From: Auanema rhodensis | Lineage: Eukaryota; Nematoda; Chromadorea; Rhabditida; Rhabditidae | Length of the DNA: 64,000 bases | Assembly (NCBI GenBank): GCA_964057225.1 | Contig: OZ059894.1 | Location: 62,001 to 126,000 of the forward strand | Direction of reading: 5' to 3' | Translations under genes and position numbers: made by a program | Notes under the pieces: model-generated | What the model saw: the letters and a program-made list of their open reading frames with translations, nothing else | What the model was told of the DNA's origin: nothing | Database searches by the model: none | Part shown: positions 12,497-26,500 of the stretch, in pieces | Layout of the letters: every line of letters begins with the position of its first letter | Numbering within the stretch: the first letter of the stretch is position 1

Positions 12497-15400
12497 GTTA
12501 CCATGAACCAATATCAATCAAAATTTGTTTTTAGACTAATATGGACATGGGGAATCTAATTTTGAAAACCGCATCTCTTTATCTTTCACGTGAAGCGAGT
12601 TACATACCAAGTGCACATCACGTGTACATTTAATTAGCATAAATTAAAGTTCACGTAAATTTCAAAGTCATGGTTACCATGAAGCAATATCAATAAAAAT
12701 TTGTTTTTAGACTAATATGGACATGGGGAATCTAATTTTGAAAACCGCATCTCTTTATCTTTCACGTGAAGCGAGTTACATACCAAGTGCACATCACGTG
12801 TACATTTAATTAGCATAAATTAAAGTTCACGTAAATTTCAAAGTCATGGTTACCATGAACCAATATCAATCAAAATTTGTTTTTAGACTAATATGGACAT
12901 GGGGAATCTAATTTTGAAAACCGCATCTCTTTATCTTTCACGTGAAGCGAGTTACATACCAAGTGCACATCACGTGTACATTTAATTAGCATAAATTAAA
13001 GTTCACGTAAATTTCAAAGTCATGGTTACCATGAAGCAATATCAATAAAAATTTGTTTTTAGACTAATATGGACATGGGGAATCTAATTTTGAAAACCGC
13101 ATCTCTTTATCTTTCACGTGAAGCGAGTTACATACCAAGTGCACATCACGTGTACATTTAATTAGCATGAATTGAAGTTCACGTAAATTTCAAAGTCATG
13201 GTTACCATGCACCAATATCAATAAAAATTTGTTTTTAGACTAATATGGACATGGGGAATCTAATTTTGAAAACCGCATCTCTTTATCTTTCACGTGAAGC
13301 GAGTTACATACCAAGTGCACATCACGTGTACATTTAATTAGCATAAATTAAAGTTCACGTAAATTTCAAAGTCATGGTTACCATGCACCAATATCAATAA
13401 AAATTTGTTTTTAGACTAATATGGACATGGGGAATCTAATTTTGAAAACCGCATCTCTTTATCTTTCACGTGAGGCGAGTTACATACCAAGTGCACATCA
13501 CGTGTACATTTAATTAGCATAAATTAAAGTTCACGTAAATTTCAAAGTCATGGTTACCATGCACCAATATCAATAAAAATTTGTTTTTAGACTAATATGG
13601 ACATGGGGAATCTAATTTTGAAAACCGCATCTCTTTATCTTTCACGTGAAGCGAGTTACATACCAAGTGCACATCACGTGTACATTTAATTAGCATAAAT
13701 TAAAGTTCACGTAAATTTCAAAGTCATGGTTACCATAAACCAATATCAATAAAAATTTGTTTTTAGACTAATATGGACATGGGGAATCTAATTTTGAAAA
13801 CCGCATCTCTTTATCTTTCACGTGAAGCGAGTTACATACCAAGTGCACATCACGTGTACATTTAATTAGCATAAATTAAAGTTCACGTAAATTTCAAAGT
13901 CATGGTTACCATGAAGCAATATCAATAAAAATTTGTTTTTAGACTAATATGGACATGGGGAATCTAATTTTGAAAACCGCATCTCTTTATCTTTCACGTG
14001 AAGCGAGTTACATACCAAGTGCACATCACGTGTACATTTAATTAGCATAAATTAAAGTTCACGTAAATTTCAAAGTCATGGTTACCATGAACCAATATCA
14101 ATAAAAATTTGTTTTTAGACTAATATGGACATGGGGAATCTAATTTTGAAAACCGCATCTCTTTATCTTTCACGTGAAGCGAGTTACATACCAAGTGCAC
14201 ATCACGTGTACATTTAATTAGCATAAATTAAAGTTCACGTAAATTTCAAAGTCATGGTTACCATGCACCAATATCAATAAAAATTTGTTTTTAGACTAAT
14301 ATGGACATGGGGAATCTAATTTTGAAAACCGCATCTCTTTATCTTTCACGTGAAGCGAGTTACATACCAAGTGCACATCACGTGTACATTTAATTAGCAT
14401 AAATTAAAGTTCACGTAAATTTCAAAGTCATGGTTACCATGAACCAATATCAATAAAAATTTGTTTTTAGACTAATATGGACATGGGGAATCTAATTTTG
14501 AAAACCGCATCTCTTTATCTTTCACGTGAAGCGAGTTACATACCAAGTGCACATCACGTGTACATTTAATTAGCATAAATTAAAGTTCACGTAAATTTCA
14601 AAGTCATGGTTACCATGAACCAATATCAATAAAAATTTGTTTTTAGACTAATATGGACATGGGGAATCTAATTTTGAAAACCGCATCTCTTTATCTTTCA
14701 CGTGAAGCGAGTTACATACCAAGTGCACATCACGTGTACATTTAATTAGCATAAATTAAAGTTCACGTAAATTTCAAAGTCATGGTTACCATGAAGCAAT
14801 ATCAATAAAAATTTGTTTTTAGACTAATATGGACATGGGGAATCTAATTTTGAAAACCGCATCTCTTTATCTTTCACGTGAAGCGAGTTACATACCAAGT
14901 GCACATCACGTGTACATTTAATTAGCATAAATTAAAGTTCACGTAAATTTCAAAGTCATGGTTACCATGAACCAATATCAATCAAAATTTGTTTTTAGAC
15001 TAATATGGACATGGGGAATCTAATTTTGAAAACCGCATCTCTTTATCTTTCACGTGAAGCGAGTTACATACCAAGTGCACATCACGTGTACATTTAATTA
15101 GCATAAATTAAAGTTCACGTAAATTTCAAAGTCATGGTTACCATGAAGCAATATCAATAAAAATTTGTTTTTAGACTATTATGGACATGGGGAATCTAAT
15201 TTTGAAAACCGCATCTCTTTATCTTTCACGTGAAGCGAGTTACATACCAAGTGCACATCACGTGTACATTTAATTAGCATAAATTAAAGTTCACGTAAAT
15301 TTCAAAGTCATGGTTACCATGAACCAATATCAATCAAAATTTGTTTTTAGACTAATATGGACATGGGGAATCTAATTTTGAAAACCGCATCTCTTTATCT

Positions 15401-17248
15401 TTCACGTGAAGCGAGTTACATACCAAGTGCACATCACGTGTACATTTAATTAGCATAAATTAAAGTTCACGTAAATTTCAAAGTCATGGTTACCATGAAG
15501 CAATATCAATAAAAATTTGTTTTTAGACTAATATGGACATGGGGAATCTAATTTTGAAAACCGCATCTCTTTATCTTTCACGTGAAGCGAGTTACATACC
15601 AAGTGCACATCACGTGTACATTTAATTAGCATGAATTAAAGTTCACGTAAATTTCAAAGTCATGGTTACCATGAACCAATATCAATAAAAATTTGTTTTT
15701 AGACTAATATGGACATGGGGAATCTAATTTTGAAAACCGCATCTCTTTATCTTTCACGTGAAGCGAGTTACATACCAAGTGCACATCACGTGTACATTTA
15801 ATTAGCATAAATTAAAGTTCACGTAAATTTCAAAGTCATGGTTACCATGCACCAATATCAATAAAAATTTGTTTTTAGACTAATATGGACATGGGGAATC
15901 TAATTTTGAAAACCGCATCTCTTTATCTTTCACGTGAGGCGAGTTACATACCAAGTGCACATCACGTGTACATTTAATTAGCATAAATTAAAGTTCACGT
16001 AAATTTCAAAGTCATGGTTACCATGCACCAATATCAATAAAAATTTGTTTTTAGACTAATATGGACATGGGGAATCTAATTTTGAAAACCGCATCTCTTT
16101 ATCTTTTACGTGAAGCGAGTTACATACCAAGTGCACATCACGTGTACATTTAATTAGCATAAATTAAAGTTCACGTAAATTTCAAAGTCATGGTTACCAT
16201 AAACCAATATCAATAAAAATTTGTTTTTAGACTAATATGGACATGGGGAATCTAATTTTGAAAACCGCATCTCTTTATCTTTCACGTGAAGCGAGTTACA
16301 TACCAAGTGCACATCACGTGTACATTTAATTAGCATAAATTAAAGTTCACGTAAATTTCAAAGTCATGGTTACCATGAAGCAATATCAATAAAAATTTGT
16401 TTTTAGACTAATATGGACATGGGGAATCTAATTTTGAAAACCGCATCTCTTTATCTTTCACGTGAAGCGAGTTACATACCAAGTGCACATCACGTGTACA
16501 TTTAATTAGCATAAATTAAAGTTCACGTAAATTTCAAAGTCATGGTTACCATGAACCAATATCAATAAAAATTTGTTTTTAGACTAATATGGACATGGGG
16601 AATCTAATTTTGAAAACCGCATCTCTTTATCTTTCACGTGAAGCGAGTTACATACCAAGTGCACATCACGTGTACATTTAATTAGCATAAATTAAAGTTC
16701 ACGTAAATTTCAAAGTCATGGTTACCATGCACCAATATCAATAAAAATTTGTTTTTAGACTAATATGGACATGGGGAATCTAATTTTGAAAACCGCATCT
16801 CTTTATCTTTCACGTGAAGCGAGTTACATACCAAGTGCACATCACGTGTACATTTAATTAGCATAAATTAAAGTTCACGTAAATTTCAAAGTCATGGTTA
16901 CCATGAACCAATATCAATAAAAATTTGTTTTTAGATTAATATGGACATGGGGAATCTAATTTTGAAAACCGCATCTCTTTATCTTTCACGTGAAGCGAGT
17001 TACATACCAAGTGCACATCACGTGTACATTTAATTAGCATAAATTAAAGTTCACGTAAATTTCAAAGTCATGGTTACCATGAACCAATATCAATAAAAAT
17101 TTGTTTTTAGACTAATATGGACATGGGGAATCTAATTTTGAAAACCGCATCTCTTTATCTTTCACGTGAAGCGAGTTACATACCAAGTGCACATCACGTG
17201 TACATTTAATTAGCATAAATTAAAGTTCACGTAAATTTCAAAGTCATG
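12497..17248 (+). repeat. Two copies of a roughly 13-monomer block, offset 14 units
   Basis: Units 12497-14784 and 14961-17248 share marker order at an offset of 2,464 bp (14 x 176): the CAATCA units, GCATGAATT near 13169 and 15633, GAGGCG near 13475 and 15939, and the AAACC, GAAGC, GAACC, GCACC run after them. The copies have diverged at single sites (C91T in the unit at 16017, GAACC for GCACC at 15665, GATTAAT at 16897), so this duplication looks older than the 11-mer one. From 16897 a 7-unit offset (1,232 bp) to 18129 shares the rare GATTAAT variant. Confidence 0.8.
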
Positions 17249-20200
17249 GTTACCATGCACCAATATCAATAAAAATTTGTTTTTAGACTAATATGGACAT
17301 GGGGAATCTAATTTTGAAAACCGCATCTCTTTATCTTTCACGTGAAGCGAGTTACATACCAAGTGCACATCACGTGTACATTTAATTAGCATAAATTAAA
17401 GTTCACGTAAATTTCAAAGTCATGGTTACCATGCACCAATATCAATAAAAATTTGTTTTTAGACTAATATGGACATGGGGAATCTAATTTTGAAAACCGC
17501 ATCTCTTTATCTTTCACGTGAAGCGAGTTACATACCAAGTGCACATCACGTGTACATTTAATTAGCATAAATTAAAGTTCACGTAAATTTCAAAGTCATG
17601 GTTACCATGCACCAATATCAATAAAAATTTGTTTTTAGACTAATATGGACATGGGGAATCTAATTTTGAAAACCGCATCTCTTTATCTTTCACGTGAAGC
17701 GAGTTACATACCAAGTGCACATCACGTGTACATTTAATTAGCATAAATTAAAGTTCACGTAAATTTCAAAGTCATGGTTACCATGCACCAATATCAATAA
17801 AAATTTGTTTTTAGACTAATATGGACATGGGGAATCTAATTTTGAAAACCGCATCTCTTTATCTTTCACGTGAAGCGAGTTACATACCAAGTGCACATCA
17901 CGTGTACATTTAATTAGCATAAATTAAAGTTCACGTAAATTTCAAAGTCATGGTTACCATGCACCAATATCAATAAAAATTTGTTTTTAGACTAATATGG
18001 ACATGGGGAATCTAATTTTGAAAACCGCATCTCTTTATCTTTCACGTGAAGCGAGTTACATACCAAGTGCACATCACGTGTACATTTAATTAGCATAAAT
18101 TAAAGTTCACGTAAATTTCAAAGTCATGGTTACCATGAACCAATATCAATAAAAATTTGTTTTTAGATTAATATGGACATGGGGAATCTAATTTTGAAAA
18201 CCGCATCTCTTTATCTTTCACGTGAAGCGAGTTACATACCAAGTGCACATCACGTGTACATTTAATTAGCATAAATTAAAGTTCACGTAAATTTCAAAGT
18301 CATGGTTACCATGAACCAATATCAATAAAAATTTGTTTTTAGACTAATATGGACATGGGGAATCTAATTTTGAAAACCGCATCTCTTTATCTTTCACGTG
18401 AAGCGAGTTACATACCAAGTGCACATCACGTGTACATTTAATTAGCATAAATTAAAGTTCACGTAAATTTCAAAGTCATGGTTACCATGCACCAATATCA
18501 ATAAAAATTTGTTTTTAGACTAATATGGACATGGGGAATCTAATTTTGAAAACCGCATCTCTTTATCTTTCACGTGAAGCGAGTTACATACCAAGTGCAC
18601 ATCACATGTACACTTAATTAGCATAAATTAAAGTTCACGTAAAATTCAAAGTCATGGTTACCATGCACCAATATCAATAAAAATTTGTTTTTAGACTAAT
18701 ATGGACATGGGGAATCTAATTTTGAAAACCGCATCTCTTTATCTTTCACGTGAAGCGAGTTACATACCAAGTGCACATCACGTGTACATTTAATTAGCAT
18801 AAATTAAAGTTCACGTAAATTTCAAAGTCATGGTTACCATGCACCAATATCAATAAAAATTTGTTTTTAGACTAATATGGACATGGGGAATCTAATTTTG
18901 AAAACCGCATCTCTTTATCTTTCACGTGAAGCGAGTTACATACCAAGTGCACATCACGTGTACATTTAATTAGCATAAATTAAAGTTCACGTAAATTTCA
19001 AAGTCATGGTTACCATGCACCAATATCAATAAAAATTTGTTTTTAGACTAATATGGACATGGGGAATCTAATTTTGAAAACCGCATCTCTTTATCTTTCA
19101 CGTGAAGCGAGTTACATACCAAGTGCACATCACGTGTACATTTAATTAGCATAAATTAAAGTTCACGTAAATTTCAAAGTCATGGTTACCATGAACCAAT
19201 ATCAATAAAAATTTGTTTTTAGACTAATATGGACATGGGGAATCTAATTTTGAAAACCGCATCTCTTTATCTTTCACGTGAAGCGAGTTACATACCAAGT
19301 GCACATCACGTGTACATTTAATTAGCATAAATTAAAGTTCACGTAAATTTCAAAGTCATGGTTACCATGAACCAATATCAATAAAAATTTGTTTTTAGAC
19401 TAATATGGACATGGGGAATCTAATTTTGGAAACCGCATCTCTTTATCTTTCACGTGAAGCGAGTTACATACCAAGTGCACATCACGTGTACATTTAATTA
19501 GCATAAATTAAAGTTCACGTAAATTTCAAAGTCATGGTTACCATGAAGCAATATCAATAAAAATTTGTTTTTAGACTAATATGGACATGGGGAATCTAAT
19601 TTTGAAAACCGCATCTCTTTATCTTTCACGTGAAGCGAGTTACATACCAAGTGCACATCACGTGTACATTTAATTAGCATAAATTAAAGTTCACGTAAAT
19701 TTCAAAGTCATGGTTACCATGCACCAATATCAATAAAAATTTGTTTTTAGACTAATATGGACATGGGGGATCTAATTTTGAAAACCGCATCTCTTTATCT
19801 TTCACGTGAAGCGAGTTACATACCAAGTGCACATCACGTGTACATTTAATTAGCATAAATTAAAGTTCACGTAAATTTCAAAGTCATGGTTACCATGAAC
19901 CAATATCAATAAAAATTTGTTTTTAGACTAATATGGACATGGGTAATCTAATTTTGAAAACCGCATCTCTTTATCTTTCACATGAAGCGAGTTACATACC
20001 AAGTGCACATCACGTGTACATTTAATTAGCATAAATTAAAGTTCACGTAAATTTCAAAGTCATGGTTACCATGAAGCAATATCAATAAAAATTTGTTTTT
20101 AGACTAATATGGACATGGGGAATCTAATTTTGATAACCGCATCTCTTTATCTTTCACGTGAAGCGAGTTACATACCAAGTGCACATCACGTGTACATTTA

Positions 20201-20416
20201 ATTAGCATAAATTAAAGTTCACGTAAAATTCAAAGTCATGGTTACCATGCACCAATATCAATAAAAATTTGTTTTTAGACTAATATGGACATGGGGAATC
20301 TAATTTTGAAAACCGCATCTCTTTATCTTTCACGTGAAGCGGGTTACATACCAAGTGCACATCACGTGTACATTTAATTAGCATAAATTAAAGTTCACGT
20401 AAATTTCAAAGTCATG

Positions 20417-20542
20417 GTTACCATGAACCAATATCAATAAAAATTTGTTTTTAGACTAATATGGACATGGGGAATCAAATTGTTTTTAGACTAATATGGA
20501 CATGGGGAATAAATTAAAGTTCACGTAAATTTCAAAGTCATG
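20417..20542 (+). repeat. Rearranged 126-bp monomer (internal duplication plus deletion)
   Basis: This unit follows the consensus to position 60. It then repeats 34 bp copied from positions 26-59 (one T shorter) and jumps to position 145, omitting about 84 bp. The result, 60+34+32 bases, is 126 bp. The lost part contains both CACGTG motifs and half of the AT-rich inverted repeat. It is the only grossly altered internal unit in the array, and it breaks the otherwise exact phase held since base 1. Flanking units three apart share the rare GCGGGTT variant (20342 and 20820), so the event sits within or next to a 3-unit duplication. Confidence 0.95.
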
Positions 20543-23500
20543 GTTACCATGCACCAATATCAATAAAAATTTGTTTTTAGACTAATATGGACATGGGGAA
20601 TCTAATTTTGAAAACCGCATCTCTTTATCTTTCACGTGAAGCGAGTTACATACCAAGTGCACATCACGTGTACATTTAATTAGCATAAATTAAAGTTCAC
20701 GTAAAATTCAAAGTCATGGTTACCATGCACCAATATCAATAAAAATTTGTTTTTAGACTAATATGGACATGGGGAATCTAATTTTGAAAACCGCATCTCT
20801 TTATCTTTCACGTGAAGCGGGTTACATACCAAGTGCACATCACGTGTACATTTAATTAGCATAAATTAAAGTTCACGTAAATTTCAAAGTCATGGTTACC
20901 ATGAACCAATATCAATAAAAATTTGTTTTTAGACTAATATGGACATGGGGAATATAATTTTGAAAACCGCATCTCTTTATCTTTCACGTGAAGCGAGTTA
21001 CATACCAAGTGCACATCACGTGTACATTTAATTAGCATAAATTAAAGTTCACGTAAATTTCAAAGTCATGGTTACCATGCACCAATATCAATAAAAATTT
21101 GTTTTTAGACTAATATGGACATGGGGAATCTAATTTTGAAAACCGCATCTCTTTATCTTTCACGTGAAGCGAGTTACATACCAAGAGCACATCACGTGTA
21201 CATTTAATTAGCATAAATTAAAGTTCACGTAAAATTCAAAGTCATGGTTACCATGCACCAATATCAATAAAAATTTGTTTTTAGACTAATATGGACATGG
21301 GGAATCTAATTTTGAAAACCGCATCTCTTTATCTTTCACGTGAAGCGAGTTACATACCAAGTGCACATCACGTGTACATTTAATTTGCATAAATTAAAGT
21401 TCACGTAAATTTCAAAGTCATGGTTACCATGCACCAATATCAATAAAAATTTGTTTTTAGACTAATATGGACATGGGGAATCTAATTTTGAAAACCGCAT
21501 CTCTTTATCTTTCACGTGAAGCGAGTTACATACCAAGTGCACATCACGTGTACATTTAATTTGCATAAATTAAAGTTCACGTAAATTTCAAAGTCATGGT
21601 TACCATGCACCAATATCAATAAAAATTTGTTTTTAGACTAATATGGACATGGGGAATCTAATTTTGAAAACCGCATCTCTTTATCTTTCACGTGAAGCGA
21701 GTTACATACCAAGTGCACATCACATGTACACTTAATTAGCATAAATTAAAGTTCACGTAAAATTCAAAGTCATGGTTACCATGCACCAATATCAATAAAA
21801 ATTTGTTTTTAGACTAATATGGACATGGGGAATCTAATTTTGAAAACCGCATCTCTTTATCTTTCACGTGAAGCGAGTTACATACCAAGTGCACATCACG
21901 TGTACATTTAATTAGCATAAATTAAAGTTCACGTAAATTTCAAAGTCATGGTTACCATGCACCAATATCAATAAAAATTTGTTTTTAGACTAATATGGAC
22001 ATGGGGAATCTAATTTTGAAAACCGCATCTCTTTATCTTTCACGTGAAGCGAGTTACATACCAAGTGCACATCACGTGTACATTTAATTAGCATAAATTA
22101 AAGTTCACGTAAATTTCAAAGTCATGGTTACCATGCACCAATATCAATAAAAATTTGTTTTTAGACTAATATGGACATGGGGAATCTAATTTTGAAAACC
22201 GCATCTCTTTATCTTTCACGTGAAGCGAGTTACATACCAAGTGCACATCACGTGTACATTTAATTAGCATAAATTAAAGTTCACGTAAATTTCAAAGTCA
22301 TGGTTACCATGAACCAATATCAATAAAAATTTGTTTTTAGACTAATATGGACATGGGGAATCTAATTTTGAAAACCGCATCTCTTTATCTTTCACGTGAA
22401 GCGAGTTACATACCAAGTGCACATCACGTGTACATTTAATTAGCATAAATTAAAGTTCACGTAAATTTCAAAGTCATGGTTACCATGCACCAATATCAAT
22501 AAAAATTTGTTTTTAGACTAATATGGACATGGGGAATCTAATTTTGAAAACCGCATCTCTTTATCTTCCACGTGAAGCGAGTTACATACCAAGTGCACAT
22601 CACGTGTACATTTAATTAGCATAAATTAAAGTTCACGTAAATTTCAAAGTCATGGTTACCATGAACCAATATCAATAAAAATTTGTTTTTAGACTAATAT
22701 GGACATGGGGAATCTAATTTTGAAAACCGCATCTCTTTATCTTTCACGTGAAGCGAGTTACATACCAAGTGCACATCACGTGTACATTTAATTAGCATAA
22801 ATTAAAGTTCACGTAAATTTCAAAGTCATGGTTACCATGAAGCAATATCAATAAAAATTTGTTTTTAGACTAATATGGACATGGGGAATCTAATTTTGAA
22901 AACCGCATCTCTTTATCTTTCACGTGAAGCGAGTTACATACCAAGTGCACATCACGTGTACATTTAATTAGCATAAATTAAAGTTCACGTAAATTTCAAA
23001 GTCATGGTTACCATGAACCAATATCAATAAAAATTTGTTTTTAGACTAATATGGACATGGGGAATCTAATTTTGAAAACCGCATCTCTTTATCTTTCACG
23101 TGAAGCGAGTTACATACCAAGTGCACATCACGTGTACATTTAATTAGCATAAATTAAAGTTCACGTAAAATTCAAAGTCATGGTTACCATGCACCAATAT
23201 CAATAAAAATTTGTTTTTAGACTAATATGGACATGGGGAATCTAATTTTGAAAACCGCATCTCTTTATCTTTTACGTGAAGCGAGTTACATACCAAGTGC
23301 ACATCACGTGTACATTTAATTAGCATAAATTAAAGTTCACGTAAATTTCAAAGTCATGGTTACCATGCACCAATATAAATAAAAATTTGTTTTTAGACTA
23401 ATATGGACATGGGGAATCTAATTTTGAAAACCGCATCTCTTTATCTTTCACGTGAAGCGAGTTACATACCAAGTGCACATCACGTGTACATTTAATTAGC

Positions 23501-26500
23501 ATAAATTAAAGTTCACGTAAATTTCAAAGTCATGGTTACCATGCACCAATATCAATAAAAATTTGTTTTTAGACTAATATGGACATGGGGAATCTAATTT
23601 TGAAAACCGCATCTCTTTATCTTTCACGTGAAGCGAGTTACATACCAAGTGCACATCACGTGTACATTTAATTAGCATAAATTAAAGTTCACGTAAATTT
23701 CAAAGTCATGGTTACCATGAACCAATATCAATAAAAATTTGTTTTCAGACTAATATGGACATGGGGAATCTAATTTTGAAAACCGCATCTCTTTATCTTT
23801 CACGTGAAGCGAGTTACATACCAAGTGCACATCACGTGTACATTTAATTAGCATAAATTAAAGTTCACGTAAAATTCAAAGTCATGGTTACCATGCACCA
23901 ATATCAATAAAAATTTGTTTTTAGACTAATATGGACATGGGGAATCTAATTTTGAAAACCGCATCTCTTTATCTTTCACGTGAAGCGAGTTACATACCAA
24001 GTGCACATCACGTGTACATTTAATTAGCATAAATTAAAGTTCACGTAAATTTCAAAGTCATGGTTACCATGAAGCAATATCAATAAAAATTTGTTTTTAG
24101 ACTAATATGGACATGGGGAATCTAATTTTGAAAACCGCATCTCTTTATCTTTCACGTGAAGCGAGTTACATACCAAGTGCACATCACGTGTACATTTAAT
24201 TAGCATAAATTAAAGTTCACGTAAATTTCAAAGTCATGGTTACCATGCACCAATATCAATAAAAATTTGTTTTCAGACTAATATGGACATGGGGAATCTA
24301 ATTTTGAAAACCGCATCTCTTTATCTTTCACGTGAAGCGAGTTACATACCAAGTGCACATCACGTGTACATTTAATTAGCATAAATTAAAGTTCACGTAA
24401 ATTTCAAAGTCATGGTTACCATGCACCAATATCAATAAAAATTTGTTTTTAGACTAATATGGACATGGGGAATCTAATTTTGAAAACCGCATCTCTTTAT
24501 CTTCTACGTGAAGCGAGTTACATACCAAGTGCACATCACGTGTACATTTAATTAGCATAAATTAAAGTTCACGTAAAATTCAAAGTCATGGTTACCATGC
24601 ACCAATATCAATAAAAATTTGTTTTTAGACTAATATGGACATGGGGAATCTAATTTTGAAAACCGCATCTCTTTATCTTTTACGTGAAGCGAGTTACATA
24701 CCAAGTGCACATCACGTGTACATTTAATTAGCATAAATTAAAGTTCACGTAAATTTCAAAGTCATGGTTACCATGAACCAATATCAATAAAAATTTGTTT
24801 TTAGACTAATATGGACATGGGGAATCTGATTTTGAAAACCGCATCTCTTTATCTTTCACGTGAAGCGAGTTACATACCAAGTGCACATCACGTGTACATT
24901 TAATTAGCATAAATTAAAGTTCACGTAAAATTCAAAGTCATGGTTACCATGCACCAATATCAATAAAAATTTGTTTTTAGACTAATATGGACATGGGGAA
25001 TCTAATTTTGAAAACCGCATCTCTTTATCTTTTACGTGAAGCGAGTTACATACCAAGTGCACATCACGTGTACATTTAATTAGCATAAATTAAAGTTCAC
25101 GTAAATTTCAAAGTCATGGTTACCATGAAGCAATATCAATAAAAATTTGTTTTTAGACTAATATGGACATGGGGAATCTAATTTTGAAAACCGCATCTCT
25201 TTATCTTTCACGTGAAGCGAGTTACATACCAAGTGCACATCACGTGTACATTTAATTAGCATAAATTAAAGTTCACGTAAAATTCAAAGTCATGGTTACC
25301 ATGCACCAATATCAATAAAAATTTGTTTTTAGACTAATATGGACATGGGGAATCTAATTTTGAAAACCGCATCTCTTTATCTTTCACGTGAAGCGAGTTA
25401 CATACCAAGTGCACATCACGTGTACATTTAATTAGCATAAATTAAAGTTCACGTAAATTTCAAAGTCATGGTTACCATGAAGCAATATCAATAAAAATTT
25501 GTTTTTAGACTAATATGGACATGGGGAATCTAATTTTGAAAACCGCATCTCTTTATCTTTCACGTGAAGCGAGTTACATACCAAGCGCACATCACGTGTA
25601 CATTTAATTAGCATAAATTAAAGTTCACGTAAAATTCAAAGTCATGGTTACCATGCACCAATATCAATAAAAATTTGTTTTTAGACTAATATGGACATGG
25701 GGAATCTAATTTTGAAAACCGCATCTCTTTATCTTTTACGTGAAGCGAGTTACATACCAAGTGCACATCACGTGTACATTTAATTAGCATAAATTAAAGT
25801 TCACGTAAATTTCAAAGTCATGGTTACCATGCACCAATATCAATAAAAATTTGTTTTTAGACTAATATGGACATGGGGAATCTAATTTTGAAAACCGCAT
25901 CTCTTTATCTTTTACGTGAAGCGAGTTACATACCAAGTGCACATCACGTGTACATTTAATTAGCATAAATTAAAGTTCACGTAAATTTCAAAGTCATGGT
26001 TACCATGAACCAATATCAATAAAAATTTGTTTTTAGACTAATATGGACATGGGGAATCTGATTTTGAAAACCGCATCTCTTTATCTTTCACGTGAAGCGA
26101 GTTACATACCAAGTGCACATCACGTGTACATTTAATTAGCATAAATTAAAGTTCACGTAAAATTCAAAGTCATGGTTACCATGCACCAATATCAATAAAA
26201 ATTTGTTTTTAGACTAATATGGACATGGGGAATCTAATTTTGAAAACCGCATCTCTTTATCTTTTACGTGAAGCGAGTTACATACCAAGTGCACATCACG
26301 TGTACATTTAATTAGCATAAATTAAAGTTCACGTAAATTTCAAAGTCATGGTTACCATGAACCAATATCAATAAAAATTTGTTTTTAGACTAATATGGAC
26401 ATGGGGAATCTAATTTTGAAAACCGCATCTCTTTATCTTTCACGTGAAGCGAGTTACATACCAAGTGCACATCACGTGTACATTTAATTAGCATAAATTA

